A stretch of 64,000 nt of DNA from Leptospira_A soteropolitanensis. Lineage in GTDB: Bacteria > Spirochaetota > Leptospiria > Leptospirales > Leptospiraceae. The notes below the pieces were generated by a model, which was not told where the DNA came from, ran no database searches, and was given only the letters and a program-made list of their open reading frames with translations. The stretch lies in NCBI RefSeq assembly GCF_026151335.1, contig NZ_JAMQPP010000001.1. The stretch is one strand, 5' to 3'. Positions 54,597-63,245 of this stretch are shown here, piece after piece (position 1 is the first letter of the stretch; every line of letters starts with the position of its first letter). Made by a program: the position numbers and the translations under genes.

Positions 54597-54740
54597 TTAA
54601 GCGGCTTTGCTTTGTTCGAGATTGGATTTAATGCGTTCGTGGTCTAGAGCAAGAAGGACGGTATTCTCGAAATAGGTAGAAAAATCGATTCTTCCTGACG
54701 AATAGTCTTCGTGGAGAAGGGCTAAAAGAAGATAGAACAT
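54597..54740 (-). CDS. Small 47-residue protein
   Basis: An ATG at 54740 with a perfect AGGAGG 5 bases ahead opens 47 codons and ends TAA at 54597. It reads as one or two amphipathic helices (MFYLLLALLHEDYSSGRID at the start; ALDHERIKSNLEQSK at the end). No membrane span or known family. About 190 bases separate it from the acyltransferase gene downstream, so it may have its own transcript. Found by direct reading; the strong ribosome site is the main support. Confidence 0.6.
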   Translation of the reverse strand: MFYLLLALLHEDYSSGRIDFSTYFENTVLLALDHERIKSNLEQSKAA

Positions 54741-54918
54741 AGATCCTCCTGGTGGTTCCGAATCTATCAATGTGACATAATTCGAAAAGTCTTTTTCGAT
54801 GAAAGAGTTACTTTGAGTGTCGACTTGTCTGGAATTTTTTGAAGGAAAATAATCTCGAAAGGATGGGATTCGGGATTTCCTCTTTACAAAGTTCCCATTT
54901 CTCGTTTCTTACGAGCTT

Positions 54919-56511
54919 ATGTTTGTAACCCTTGCTCCCATTGATTATCTGATCCTTTTGGTTTTTGTAGGATTTATGGTTGTAATCGGGGTTCTTTTAA
55001 AGAAATCCATGAACCAATCGAGCGACTTTCTTCTTGCGGGTCGAATGATTCCTAGCTGGATTACGGGAATCGCGTTTATTTCTGCGAATATTTCTGCCCT
55101 TGAACTTTTAGGAATGAGTGCCAGTGGAGCGGAATACGGGTTTTTGACTTTTCATTTCTACTACTTAGGAGCCATTCCGGGAATGATTTTCCTTGGGATC
55201 TTTATGATGACTTTCTATTATTCCTCAAAGATCAGGAGTGTTCCCGAATATTTACGTTATCGTTTTAATCGGCCGGCTCATTTGCTGAATTCACTGATCA
55301 CTTTACTCTCCCTTGCTCTCGGTTCAGGAATTTATCTTTATTCTTTGTCTTTAGTATTCGAAACGATGTTTGGCTGGAATCCACATCTCTCTATTTTGTT
55401 TAGTGCGGGCATTGTTTTGATTTATACATACTTTGGGGGACTCAGTTCTTCTATTTATACAGAAGTAATGCAATTTTTTTTAACGGTCCTAGGTTTGTGT
55501 CCTATTGTGATTATCGGTTTGACAAGGTTAGGTGGTTGGGATGGGCTTATGCAAAAAATTCCTAATTCACACAAACATATGTGGTTGGGACTTGTGAATG
55601 GACAGAATGAACTCGGTTGGGATTTGTTAAGCGTTACGGTTGGACTTGGATTTGTATTGTCGTTTTCTTATTGGACTTGTGGATTTACAGAAGTGCAAAG
55701 AGCGATGGCTGCAAAAGATTTTAGGGCAGCAAGAAGGACACCACTTATAGGAGCTGTGTTCAAATTGTTTTTACCGTTTTTAACCGTAATCCCTGGGTTA
55801 ATTGCACTAACAGAATTTTCAAATGAAATGAATGGAGAGTATAATAAAAGTTTTTTAATTTTGTTAAAGAACTTTTATCCTTCGGGAATGTTGGGTCTTG
55901 GGACTACAGCACTCCTTGCTGCTTTTATGGCAGGTATGTCCAGTTCCATAACCGCAATGAATACTATATTTACTTATGATATTTATCAAACATACATTAA
56001 CAAAGATAAAAAAGACGAAGATTATTTAAAAATTGGAAAACGATCTACTATGTTTGCGATCTTTTTTGCGATTTTTGCATCTTATATTGCCATGCAGTTT
56101 GAGAATATTATGAATTATATTCAGTTACTATTTTCCTTTTTTAGTGCTCCGCTTATTTCCATATTTTTATTAGGAATGTTTTGGCGCAGAGCTTCGGGTT
56201 GGAGTGCATTTTATGGAATGTTACTCGGTACAGGAACTGGGTTAGTTCATTTTCTTTTATATTCATTGGAAGTTCTTTATTACAAATCGGATATGGTTTC
56301 TAATTTTTATGGTGCCATTTATTCAGGTTTGGTCTGTTTTTTAGTTATGCTTATCGTAAGTTATATTGAGAAAGAGGATACGACTAAAGATTTAACCGGA
56401 TTGATTTATTCCAAAAGAGATAAATCGAATGATTTTTGGGATCCAAGGATTTTAGCCTGGGGTGTTGGACTCATTGTTCTTCTAGCCGGTTTTAATATCT
56501 ATTTTGCATAA
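54919..56511 (+). CDS. Sodium:solute symporter (SSS family)
   Basis: A 530-residue membrane protein with about 13-14 helices typical of the SLC5/SSS family: IDYLILLVFVGFMVVIGVLL near the start, SSDFLLAGR, then YTYFGGLSSSIYTEVMQF, then SSSITAMNT. It takes up a sugar, amino acid or similar solute with Na+. The C-terminal half is long and hydrophobic, as in the SGLT-like branch. Monocistronic or leading the PilZ-like gene. Confidence 0.88.
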   Translation: MFVTLAPIDYLILLVFVGFMVVIGVLLKKSMNQSSDFLLAGRMIPSWITGIAFISANISALELLGMSASGAEYGFLTFHFYYLGAIPGMIFLGIFMMTFYYSSKIRSVPEYLRYRFNRPAHLLNSLITLLSLALGSGIYLYSLSLVFETMFGWNPHLSILFSAGIVLIYTYFGGLSSSIYTEVMQFFLTVLGLCPIVIIGLTRLGGWDGLMQKIPNSHKHMWLGLVNGQNELGWDLLSVTVGLGFVLSFSYWTCGFTEVQRAMAAKDFRAARRTPLIGAVFKLFLPFLTVIPGLIALTEFSNEMNGEYNKSFLILLKNFYPSGMLGLGTTALLAAFMAGMSSSITAMNTIFTYDIYQTYINKDKKDEDYLKIGKRSTMFAIFFAIFASYIAMQFENIMNYIQLLFSFFSAPLISIFLLGMFWRRASGWSAFYGMLLGTGTGLVHFLLYSLEVLYYKSDMVSNFYGAIYSGLVCFLVMLIVSYIEKEDTTKDLTGLIYSKRDKSNDFWDPRILAWGVGLIVLLAGFNIYFA

Positions 56512-56563
56512 AGATTTATAAGAACGTAATAAAATAGTAATTGAATGAGAGTATCAATTTACT

Positions 56564-56902
56564 ATGTTTGTTGCAGTATATACCAAGCCTATGAAGCCAA
56601 ATCATTACACAGAAATTCCAGCTACCTTCGAAGTTCAATTGGAACATCTCAAGGATTATGATTCCAAAAAACATATCAGTGCCAGGGGAATTATGTTTTT
56701 TCACCCTTATGAGATTGAGGTGCCGTCCATAATGAAAATTTCCTTAAAAATGATTTCTATGACTGGTTCTGTTGACTTTCTTGTGAAAACGTTAAAGTGT
56801 CAAAAAGTAGAGAATGAGCCTTTATATGAAATCCATTGTAATTTTTATGACACAAATGCCGAAAAAGAAGACGAAGTGTTGGGTTTTATCAGTAGTTTTT
56901 AA
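56564..56902 (+). CDS. PilZ-like protein lacking the RxxxR motif
   Basis: A 112-residue protein with the strand pattern of a PilZ domain, including HISARGIMFFHPYEIEVP, which follows the D/N-x-S-x-x-G signature loosely. The upstream RxxxR that binds c-di-GMP is not present in the first 20 residues, so ligand binding is doubtful. A later ATG at 56591 is possible. About 50 bases follow the symporter stop. Confidence 0.6.
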   Translation: MFVAVYTKPMKPNHYTEIPATFEVQLEHLKDYDSKKHISARGIMFFHPYEIEVPSIMKISLKMISMTGSVDFLVKTLKCQKVENEPLYEIHCNFYDTNAEKEDEVLGFISSF

Positions 56903-56925
56903 ATTCGTAAATTAAGAACCATTGA

Positions 56926-57705
56926 TTAAAGGGTTCCACCTTTTTCCAGTAGATACTGAAAACTCTCTTCAGAAAAGGATTTATCCTTCGGCCCGTACTG
57001 CATAAGCCATCTTGTTGGTGGCAAAAAGCCATCAGTTTTCAGGGCGTATCCCCCACCTAACGGTCTACCAATTTGGGAACGAAGTTCGAAGTGTAAATGT
57101 GCGGGATAATTTCCTCCAGCATCTCCAATGGTTCCAATCCATTCTGTTTTTTTTACCAACTGCCCAGGTTCAACGTCAATGGTATGCAGGTGAGCATAGA
57201 CAGTTTCAAGAAACCAAAATTTACCGTTTCCGACATTGTGATAGTGAACGATCCGAACCACTTTTCCCCAACCACCACCGTAATCAGCGATTTCAGAAAC
57301 CACTCCGTTTCCAAAAGAATACACAGGGGCCGCATAATCACTATCACCACCTGTGATGGCATTCCAATCTTCTCCTAAATGTTTTCTGCCGCCAAACTTT
57401 CCATTTTCGGCTCCAAACTTTTGGGCTAAATAATATCCTTCTGCATACTTTCCACCCACTGGAAATTCAAAGTCAGTGGCTTGAAAACTTGGGTATCGTT
57501 TGAGAATAGGAAATGGATCGGTGGAGCGAATTTCACCTGATGATTCCATCCATCCAAAGAGTGGGTTTCCTTGGTAAGTGTAACCTTTGGAGACACAACC
57601 TGTCCCAAGGAGCGCAAGACAGATTGTGAGAAAAAAGGGATAAAAATGGTTATCTGCTGGAAACCAGTTTCTTTTTAGAAGATCTCGAAGATTTAGAAGA
57701 ATCAT
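56926..57705 (-). CDS. M23-family (LytM) lipoprotein
   Basis: A 259-residue protein with a signal sequence ending LLGTGC (Cys about 37), then an M23 fold with HLGEDWNAITGGDSD and VYAHLH, PAHLHFELRSQ as zinc and catalytic motifs. It would be an envelope peptidoglycan hydrolase or regulator. The start at 57705 lies inside the flavin monooxygenase gene upstream (56-base overlap) and is backed by AAGGACG 4 bases ahead; no better start lies after that gene's stop. Confidence 0.83.
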   Translation of the reverse strand: MILLNLRDLLKRNWFPADNHFYPFFLTICLALLGTGCVSKGYTYQGNPLFGWMESSGEIRSTDPFPILKRYPSFQATDFEFPVGGKYAEGYYLAQKFGAENGKFGGRKHLGEDWNAITGGDSDYAAPVYSFGNGVVSEIADYGGGWGKVVRIVHYHNVGNGKFWFLETVYAHLHTIDVEPGQLVKKTEWIGTIGDAGGNYPAHLHFELRSQIGRPLGGGYALKTDGFLPPTRWLMQYGPKDKSFSEESFQYLLEKGGTL

Positions 57706-59080
57706 GACGTCCTTCCGAAATCAATTCTGCGCGTGCTTCGATTGGCAAATGGTTTCCTAGTTTCGCAGATCTTTTTTTACCAGTTACCATTTCTTCTTTC
57801 ATCTCATAAAGGAAAGAATCGTAATCCACTTGGATGGTGTGGCGTGTGCTACTCACATATCTTTTTTGCATTTTTGTTTGGTCACGTTTGATGGCTTTTT
57901 CCATATCCTCTTTAGAAGGTAATAGATAATTCCCTGTTAGATATTGAGCGATCCATTTCCCTTGGCATTCCGCAAGCGGCATTATGGCACCTAACGGTTG
58001 CATAAGACCCACAAAAAACAAGTTATTGATTCCCGGTTTGATCATTTTGTAATAAAGGGGAATGTAGTTATTCGGTGCTGATAAAAAATCTTCATCAAAA
58101 AATGGAAACTTGATATTGTATCCGGTGCAATAAATAAGGACATCTGCCTCTTCTGCTGTTCCATCAGCAAAGGCTATTTTTTTGCCACGCAATTCTGTAA
58201 TGACAGGTTTTGGTTTGATATCACCTCGACCAAGTCTTACAAGCAAATCTTGAGAGATAGTAGGGTGGGCAGATCCAAATTTATGATCTGGTTTTGGTAA
58301 ACCAAAATCTTCCATTTTTCCTACACCAAAGCGAATGAGTAAGTGAGCGAGTGTTTGTTGGATAAAAAACGGAACCCAGTGCGGTGTATATTCTGTTAGT
58401 TTGTCTAATGGTTTTCCAAATAGATAGTTCGGGATAACATAAGCTCCACGCCTTGCAGACAAAAACACTTTTTTAGCAACACCGGGCCTTGAAAGTTCTA
58501 CAGAAATATCCATCGCACTATTTCCCATTCCAAGAACTACGACATTCTTTCCTTCACAGTTAACTGGTGTTTTGGGGTCCACATAAGAGTGAGAATGAAT
58601 GACTTGACCTGAAAATTTTCCAGGGAAGGCGGGATCCGGCCAACGTTCACTCCAATGGTGTCCATTGGCAACAACTAACGCATCATAGTATTTTACAGGT
58701 CCTTTTTCAGGAGTGATTTTCCAAAGTCCGTCTTCGGTTCGTTCCGCTTTTTTGATTCCATTTTTGAATTGGATGTGTTTGCGAAGTCCGAAATGATCGA
58801 CATAGGATAAAAAGTAATTTTGAATGGGTTCGTGATTGGGATAATCTGGGTAATTTTTGGGCATTGGATAATCGCGGTATTCCATACGATCCCGATGGGT
58901 GTTGATATGAAGAGATTTGTAAATATTACTGAGACCATTGTCATTTTTGTAACGCCAGTTACCGCCAACATCACTTCCTTTTTCGTAACAATCAAAAGGA
59001 ATTCCATTTTCTTTAAGTGATTTAATGACGGTGATTCCGGAGGAACCTGCCCCGATCACACAAACTTTAGGAAGTGCCAT
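57650..59080 (-). CDS. Flavin-containing monooxygenase
   Basis: A 476-residue flavoprotein with the FAD loop VCVIGAGSSGITVIKSLKE, the FMO signature FSGQVIHSHSY, and the NADPH loop VVVLGMGNSAMDIS. The family hydroxylates or Baeyer-Villiger oxidises small substrates with NADPH and O2. The tail is a Ser/Lys/Arg-rich run. It overlaps the M23 lipoprotein gene by 56 bases. Substrate unknown. Confidence 0.9.
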   Translation of the reverse strand: MALPKVCVIGAGSSGITVIKSLKENGIPFDCYEKGSDVGGNWRYKNDNGLSNIYKSLHINTHRDRMEYRDYPMPKNYPDYPNHEPIQNYFLSYVDHFGLRKHIQFKNGIKKAERTEDGLWKITPEKGPVKYYDALVVANGHHWSERWPDPAFPGKFSGQVIHSHSYVDPKTPVNCEGKNVVVLGMGNSAMDISVELSRPGVAKKVFLSARRGAYVIPNYLFGKPLDKLTEYTPHWVPFFIQQTLAHLLIRFGVGKMEDFGLPKPDHKFGSAHPTISQDLLVRLGRGDIKPKPVITELRGKKIAFADGTAEEADVLIYCTGYNIKFPFFDEDFLSAPNNYIPLYYKMIKPGINNLFFVGLMQPLGAIMPLAECQGKWIAQYLTGNYLLPSKEDMEKAIKRDQTKMQKRYVSSTRHTIQVDYDSFLYEMKEEMVTGKKRSAKLGNHLPIEARAELISEGRHDSSKSSRSSKKKLVSSR

Positions 59081-59205
59081 AGTTATACTCTCGCAACTAA
59101 AGATAGACTCAGGGAGAGATTCTTACTATGCAGAACTCCTTTATCAAGACGATTTTACATTTTTAAGTAAAAAAAGAGTTATTTTGATATATATATATTC
59201 AATGT

Positions 59206-59784
59206 TTAGCGATCAGATTTTGAAGTTTTTTCTTGGGTCTCCAAAAAAGAACGAATCTCTGCTTCTGCATTGGAGATTTGGATCTTCGTAATTTTCCCTG
59301 ATTTCAATTGAATCAGAGTTAAAGATCCTTTGGTTCTTGGAAATGGGTCTGCAATTTTTTCTTCTTTCACCAAACGAAGAGTATATGGATAAGATTTCAT
59401 TTTTGGCAAAGCAACAAACTTAGTGATGAGTGTTGGCATTCTATGAATGTCTGATATTAACACTGCTTGTTTGGATTCCAAATATCCTTTTCCTTCTTTC
59501 TCTAAAATCGGATGGATGATTTTACTCGCATCCATATCAGCAATAAAAATTACCTTTGTGGTTTCCGCTGGAATGGGACTTGGTTCTTCCCATTGGTTTG
59601 TAAAATTGATTTCTGGAAGTGGGTTACCAACAACAAGAGGAGGAGTGGCCTGTTCTTCTGCCGAAAGAGAAAGTGCGAAAAGAAAAATTGGATAAACTAA
59701 AAGTAAGCGAATGGAAGTCTGGAAGATTGAATTGGGTTTTATGTTCATTACAAATTTGGATTTTGAGATATGGAATTGGTTCAT
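59206..59784 (-). CDS. Exported protein, thioredoxin-fold-like
   Basis: A 192-residue protein with an N-terminal signal sequence; the ATG at 59784 or a later one at 59748 (MNIKPNSIF) are both possible and neither has a ribosome site. The mature part (VGNPLPEINFTNQWEEPSPI, VIFIADMDASK) resembles the redoxin/YtfJ type by its strand pattern, but there is no CxxC. The family call is tentative. It lies just downstream of a thioredoxin-like gene on the same strand. Confidence 0.6.
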   Translation of the reverse strand: MNQFHISKSKFVMNIKPNSIFQTSIRLLLVYPIFLFALSLSAEEQATPPLVVGNPLPEINFTNQWEEPSPIPAETTKVIFIADMDASKIIHPILEKEGKGYLESKQAVLISDIHRMPTLITKFVALPKMKSYPYTLRLVKEEKIADPFPRTKGSLTLIQLKSGKITKIQISNAEAEIRSFLETQEKTSKSDR

Positions 59785-59816
59785 TAAACTATCTAGTTGT
59801 AATAGACAACTTTCTC

Positions 59817-60263
59817 CTAAAGACGATATAAATATTCTAAAACTTGTTCTTTTGTCATCTTACTGGCGTTAGAGAATTCTCCACCTTTTGTCGACGTGAG
59901 AATTTTTCCTGTAGGTTCAATGACAACCAAAGCGGGAATTCCGTTTTGAATAGGATCTCCCAGTTTTTCATTTAGACTTAGGTTTTTATCGAAGCGGCCC
60001 ACATCCACTTTTAAGATTAAAAAATTTTGAGTAAGTAATGCTTTAGGTTCTGGTTCGCGAAAAATTCTATCCAACGCTCGGCAATCGGGACACCAATCAG
60101 CTCCAAAGACTACGATGAGTTTTCGGTTTGAGTCTTTGGCAATGGCCAAACTTTCCTCGTATTGAGAAAGTATTATGTCACTTTGTTTTGAACAATCAGA
60201 AAAGCTGAAGAAGGAAGATCCTAGGAAAAAGAGAGAAAAGAGGAATTGAAACTTGCGTTCCAT
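59817..60263 (-). CDS. Thioredoxin-family lipoprotein
   Basis: A 148-residue protein. A signal sequence ends FSFSDC (Cys about 24), then a thioredoxin fold with the redox pair CPDC in VVFGADWCPDCRALDRIF. It would act as a disulfide reductase or isomerase in the periplasm. Lipid attachment is inferred from the lipobox-like end. It is followed by the redoxin-like gene at 59784, 32 bases downstream. Confidence 0.82.
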   Translation of the reverse strand: MERKFQFLFSLFFLGSSFFSFSDCSKQSDIILSQYEESLAIAKDSNRKLIVVFGADWCPDCRALDRIFREPEPKALLTQNFLILKVDVGRFDKNLSLNEKLGDPIQNGIPALVVIEPTGKILTSTKGGEFSNASKMTKEQVLEYLYRL

Positions 60264-60294
60264 AAAAGTAAGCGGAAGAAACCTTCCGCATGCC

Positions 60295-60444
60295 TTATTT
60301 CTTAGCGATTTCTTTTAGGATTTCTTGTCTTTTTTTATCTTTATCGATATGGGAAAGAGACAACCAATCGCGTTTCAATTGTTTTTCTGAAACACCTTTG
60401 AAGGTTGCATATTTACCGAGAATTTTTGCTGTTTTTGCGTTCAT
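60295..60444 (-). CDS. Small basic 49-residue protein
   Basis: A minus-strand ATG at 60444 opens 49 codons ending TAA at 60295. The product is lysine-rich and helical (MNAKTAKILGKYATFKGVSE at the start; KRQEILKEIAKK at the end), so it may bind nucleic acid. No close ribosome site (AGGAGAGG lies about 18 bases upstream), which lowers confidence. It fills the interval between the thioredoxin gene and valS. Confidence 0.5.
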   Translation of the reverse strand: MNAKTAKILGKYATFKGVSEKQLKRDWLSLSHIDKDKKRQEILKEIAKK

Positions 60445-60560
60445 GCCAACCAGATTCTTTTGCCTCTCCTTTCTGTCAATGCGAACCTTGGTTGCTGTTT
60501 CATCCTTGACCCCTAAACTCTTTACGAAACATAGTAAAGTGCAAGAAATCCAAAGACCCT

Positions 60561-63245
60561 ATGAAATCACAGCTACCTGACCGTTACGATCCCGAATCTG
60601 TAGAGCCCAAATGGATAAAAACTTGGGAAGAGAAACAAACCTTCGCCCCTGACTCTTCTCGCAAAGAAACTTTTTCGATCGTCATTCCTCCACCAAATGT
60701 GACTGGGAATTTACACATTGGACATGCACTCAATCATACCATCCAAGACATCATCATTCGTATCGAACGTAAAAAAGGTAAAAATGTAGTTTGGGTTCCA
60801 GGGATGGATCACGCTGGTATCGCAACACAAGTGGTTGTGGAACGTGAATTAGGAAAAGAAGGAAAAACTAGAACTGATTTTACTCGCGAAGAATTTATAA
60901 AAAAAGTTTGGGAATGGAAAGCACATTCTGGTGGAATGATCGCCAAACAACAACGGTTACTTGGTGAATCGGTAGATTGGTCACGCGAAAGATTTACCTT
61001 TGATGAAGGACTTTCCAAAGCGGTAATCAAAGTATTCCGTAGTTTGTATGATGAAGGTTTGATTTATCGTGGGGAACGAATCATCAACTGGTGTCCCGTT
61101 ACCAAAACAGCCATCTCTGACATTGAAGTTGAGTATAAAGAAAAACAAGGCAAACTCTATCATATCAAATATCCGAAAGCAGAATTTAAATCGAAAGATC
61201 CAAAAACTCTGTCCAAAGGGGAATACATCGTTGTGGCGACCACAAGACCAGAAACGATGTTTGGTGACGTGGCAGTTTGTGCTCATCCAGATGATGCACG
61301 TTATGCGACATTAAAAGACAAGTTTGTCTATTTACCAATATCAGGAAAAGAAATTCCTGTTTTGTTTGATTCCTTTGTAGATAAAGAATTTGGTTCGGGT
61401 CTAGTGAAAATCACCCCTGCTCATGACATCAATGACTATGAAGCAGGACTTCGATTGAAGTTAACTCCAGTCAATATTATGAACTTGGATGGAACTTTAA
61501 ATGAACAAACTGGCAAATACAATGGACTCGACCGATTTGAAGCTCGCAAACGAGTTGTGGAAGAACTTGAAACAAATGGTTATATTGAAAAAATAGAAAC
61601 TCATATCCATAGTGTGGGCCACAACCAAAGGGGTGGAGCGGTCATTGAACCGTTGTTATCTACTCAGTGGTTTGTGAAAATTGAATCCCTCGCTAAACCT
61701 GCCATTGAAGTTGTGAAATCAGGTAAGGTTCAATTCCAACCAAAGATGTGGGAAAAAACATACTTTGAGTGGATGGAAAATATCCGTGATTGGTGTATTT
61801 CTCGCCAACTTTGGTGGGGTCATCGCATTCCGGCTTATTATGCACCAAACGGAGAAATGGTGGTTGCCGAATCAGTTGAAGAAGCAGTATCTCTATTTTC
61901 CAAAAAAGGAATTTCTGTTACCAAAGAGACTATCAAACAAGATGAAGACGTTTTAGATACTTGGTTTTCGTCAGGACTTTGGCCATTTACAGTTTTCGGT
62001 TGGCCTGAAAATTCGGAAGATCTTAAAAAATATTATCCTACCTCTGTATTAGTTACTGGATTTGATATCATTTTCTTCTGGGTTGCTCGGATGATTATGA
62101 ACGGCCTCAAATTTATGGGTGATGTTCCTTTTCATAAGGTTCTCATTCATGGACTCGTTCGTGATAAGGATGGTAAGAAGTTTAGTAAGTCATTGGGGAA
62201 TGTAGTAGATCCTTTAGATATGATGAGTAAATACGGAACAGATTCGTTTCGATTTTTCCTCGCTGCTGTTTTACCTGAAGGAAAAGATATTCTTTTCGAC
62301 GAATCAAGGTTAGATGGTTACAGGTCTTTCTGTAACAAAATTTGGAATTCGAGCCGGTTTATTTTTATGAACCTACCGGAAGAGTTCACAGCCAAAGAAC
62401 CAGAAATCAATTCATTAGAAGATACAGACCTTTGGATTTTGAATGAGTTTGATCGGATGTTAGGAAAATATGAAAAAGCTTATTCCGGTTATCTATTTTT
62501 CGAAATGGCAAATGCTGTTTATGATTTTGTTTGGGGATCGTTCTGTGATTGGTATTTGGAATTAACCAAAGCACGTGTTTATGGCAATGTAACACCGGAA
62601 TCACAAGAAAAAGCTCGCCTTGTGCTTGTGAGTGTTTTGAAAAAATCACTCGGACTTCTTCATCCGTTTATGCCATTCATCACAGAAGAAATTCATTCTT
62701 TACTAGAACCTACGGAACTTGCGAAGACTGATTTTCCGAAACCTTACGGAGTTTCTGATTCGGCACCGGCTGTGGTTCGAATGGAACTTGTGCGAGAAAT
62801 CATCACAAAGATTCGAAATATGAGAGCAGAACTCGGAGTCAAACCTGAGAAAAAATGTAAGGTCATCATCAAGTGCAATCATAAAGAATTAAAAGAGATG
62901 ATGGAAAGAGAAATCAAATCTATCCTTCAACTTTCCAAAGCTGAAAGTTTAGAATTTTTAGATTCTTATGAAGCAAAAAATACGGATTCAGTAGGTGCAT
63001 TTTCCATTGGAGAGATTTTTCTTCCTTTGGAAGGTATTTTTGATTTTGAAAAAGAAAAACAACGATTGGAAAAAGAGAAAAAACAAATCCAATTGGAAAT
63101 GGAAAAGTTGGAAAATAAAATCAACAATCCATCTTTCTTAGAAAAAGCAAAACCAGATGTCGTAGAAAAAGAAAGAGAAAAGTATAATACTTGGAAAGAG
63201 AAACTAGAAAGTACGGTAAGGGCTCTAGAAAAAATTGGAACATAA
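60561..63245 (+). CDS. valS: Valyl-tRNA synthetase
   Basis: An 894-residue class Ia synthetase. It has the HIGH motif (GNLHIGHALNHT), an editing domain (TTRPETMFGDVAV), the KMSKS equivalent KKFSKSLGN, an anticodon-binding region (about 640-800), and a C-terminal coiled coil rich in Glu/Lys (about 825-890). It charges tRNA-Val. Its stop overlaps the TTG start of purD by about 11 bases. Confidence 0.97.
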   Translation: MKSQLPDRYDPESVEPKWIKTWEEKQTFAPDSSRKETFSIVIPPPNVTGNLHIGHALNHTIQDIIIRIERKKGKNVVWVPGMDHAGIATQVVVERELGKEGKTRTDFTREEFIKKVWEWKAHSGGMIAKQQRLLGESVDWSRERFTFDEGLSKAVIKVFRSLYDEGLIYRGERIINWCPVTKTAISDIEVEYKEKQGKLYHIKYPKAEFKSKDPKTLSKGEYIVVATTRPETMFGDVAVCAHPDDARYATLKDKFVYLPISGKEIPVLFDSFVDKEFGSGLVKITPAHDINDYEAGLRLKLTPVNIMNLDGTLNEQTGKYNGLDRFEARKRVVEELETNGYIEKIETHIHSVGHNQRGGAVIEPLLSTQWFVKIESLAKPAIEVVKSGKVQFQPKMWEKTYFEWMENIRDWCISRQLWWGHRIPAYYAPNGEMVVAESVEEAVSLFSKKGISVTKETIKQDEDVLDTWFSSGLWPFTVFGWPENSEDLKKYYPTSVLVTGFDIIFFWVARMIMNGLKFMGDVPFHKVLIHGLVRDKDGKKFSKSLGNVVDPLDMMSKYGTDSFRFFLAAVLPEGKDILFDESRLDGYRSFCNKIWNSSRFIFMNLPEEFTAKEPEINSLEDTDLWILNEFDRMLGKYEKAYSGYLFFEMANAVYDFVWGSFCDWYLELTKARVYGNVTPESQEKARLVLVSVLKKSLGLLHPFMPFITEEIHSLLEPTELAKTDFPKPYGVSDSAPAVVRMELVREIITKIRNMRAELGVKPEKKCKVIIKCNHKELKEMMEREIKSILQLSKAESLEFLDSYEAKNTDSVGAFSIGEIFLPLEGIFDFEKEKQRLEKEKKQIQLEMEKLENKINNPSFLEKAKPDVVEKEREKYNTWKEKLESTVRALEKIGT

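Noticed and set aside
60290..60580. 96-codon plus-strand frame before valS
   Set aside because: It overlaps the valS start and is antisense to the lysine-rich small gene; its Phe/Leu/Ser-rich product is typical of a shadow.
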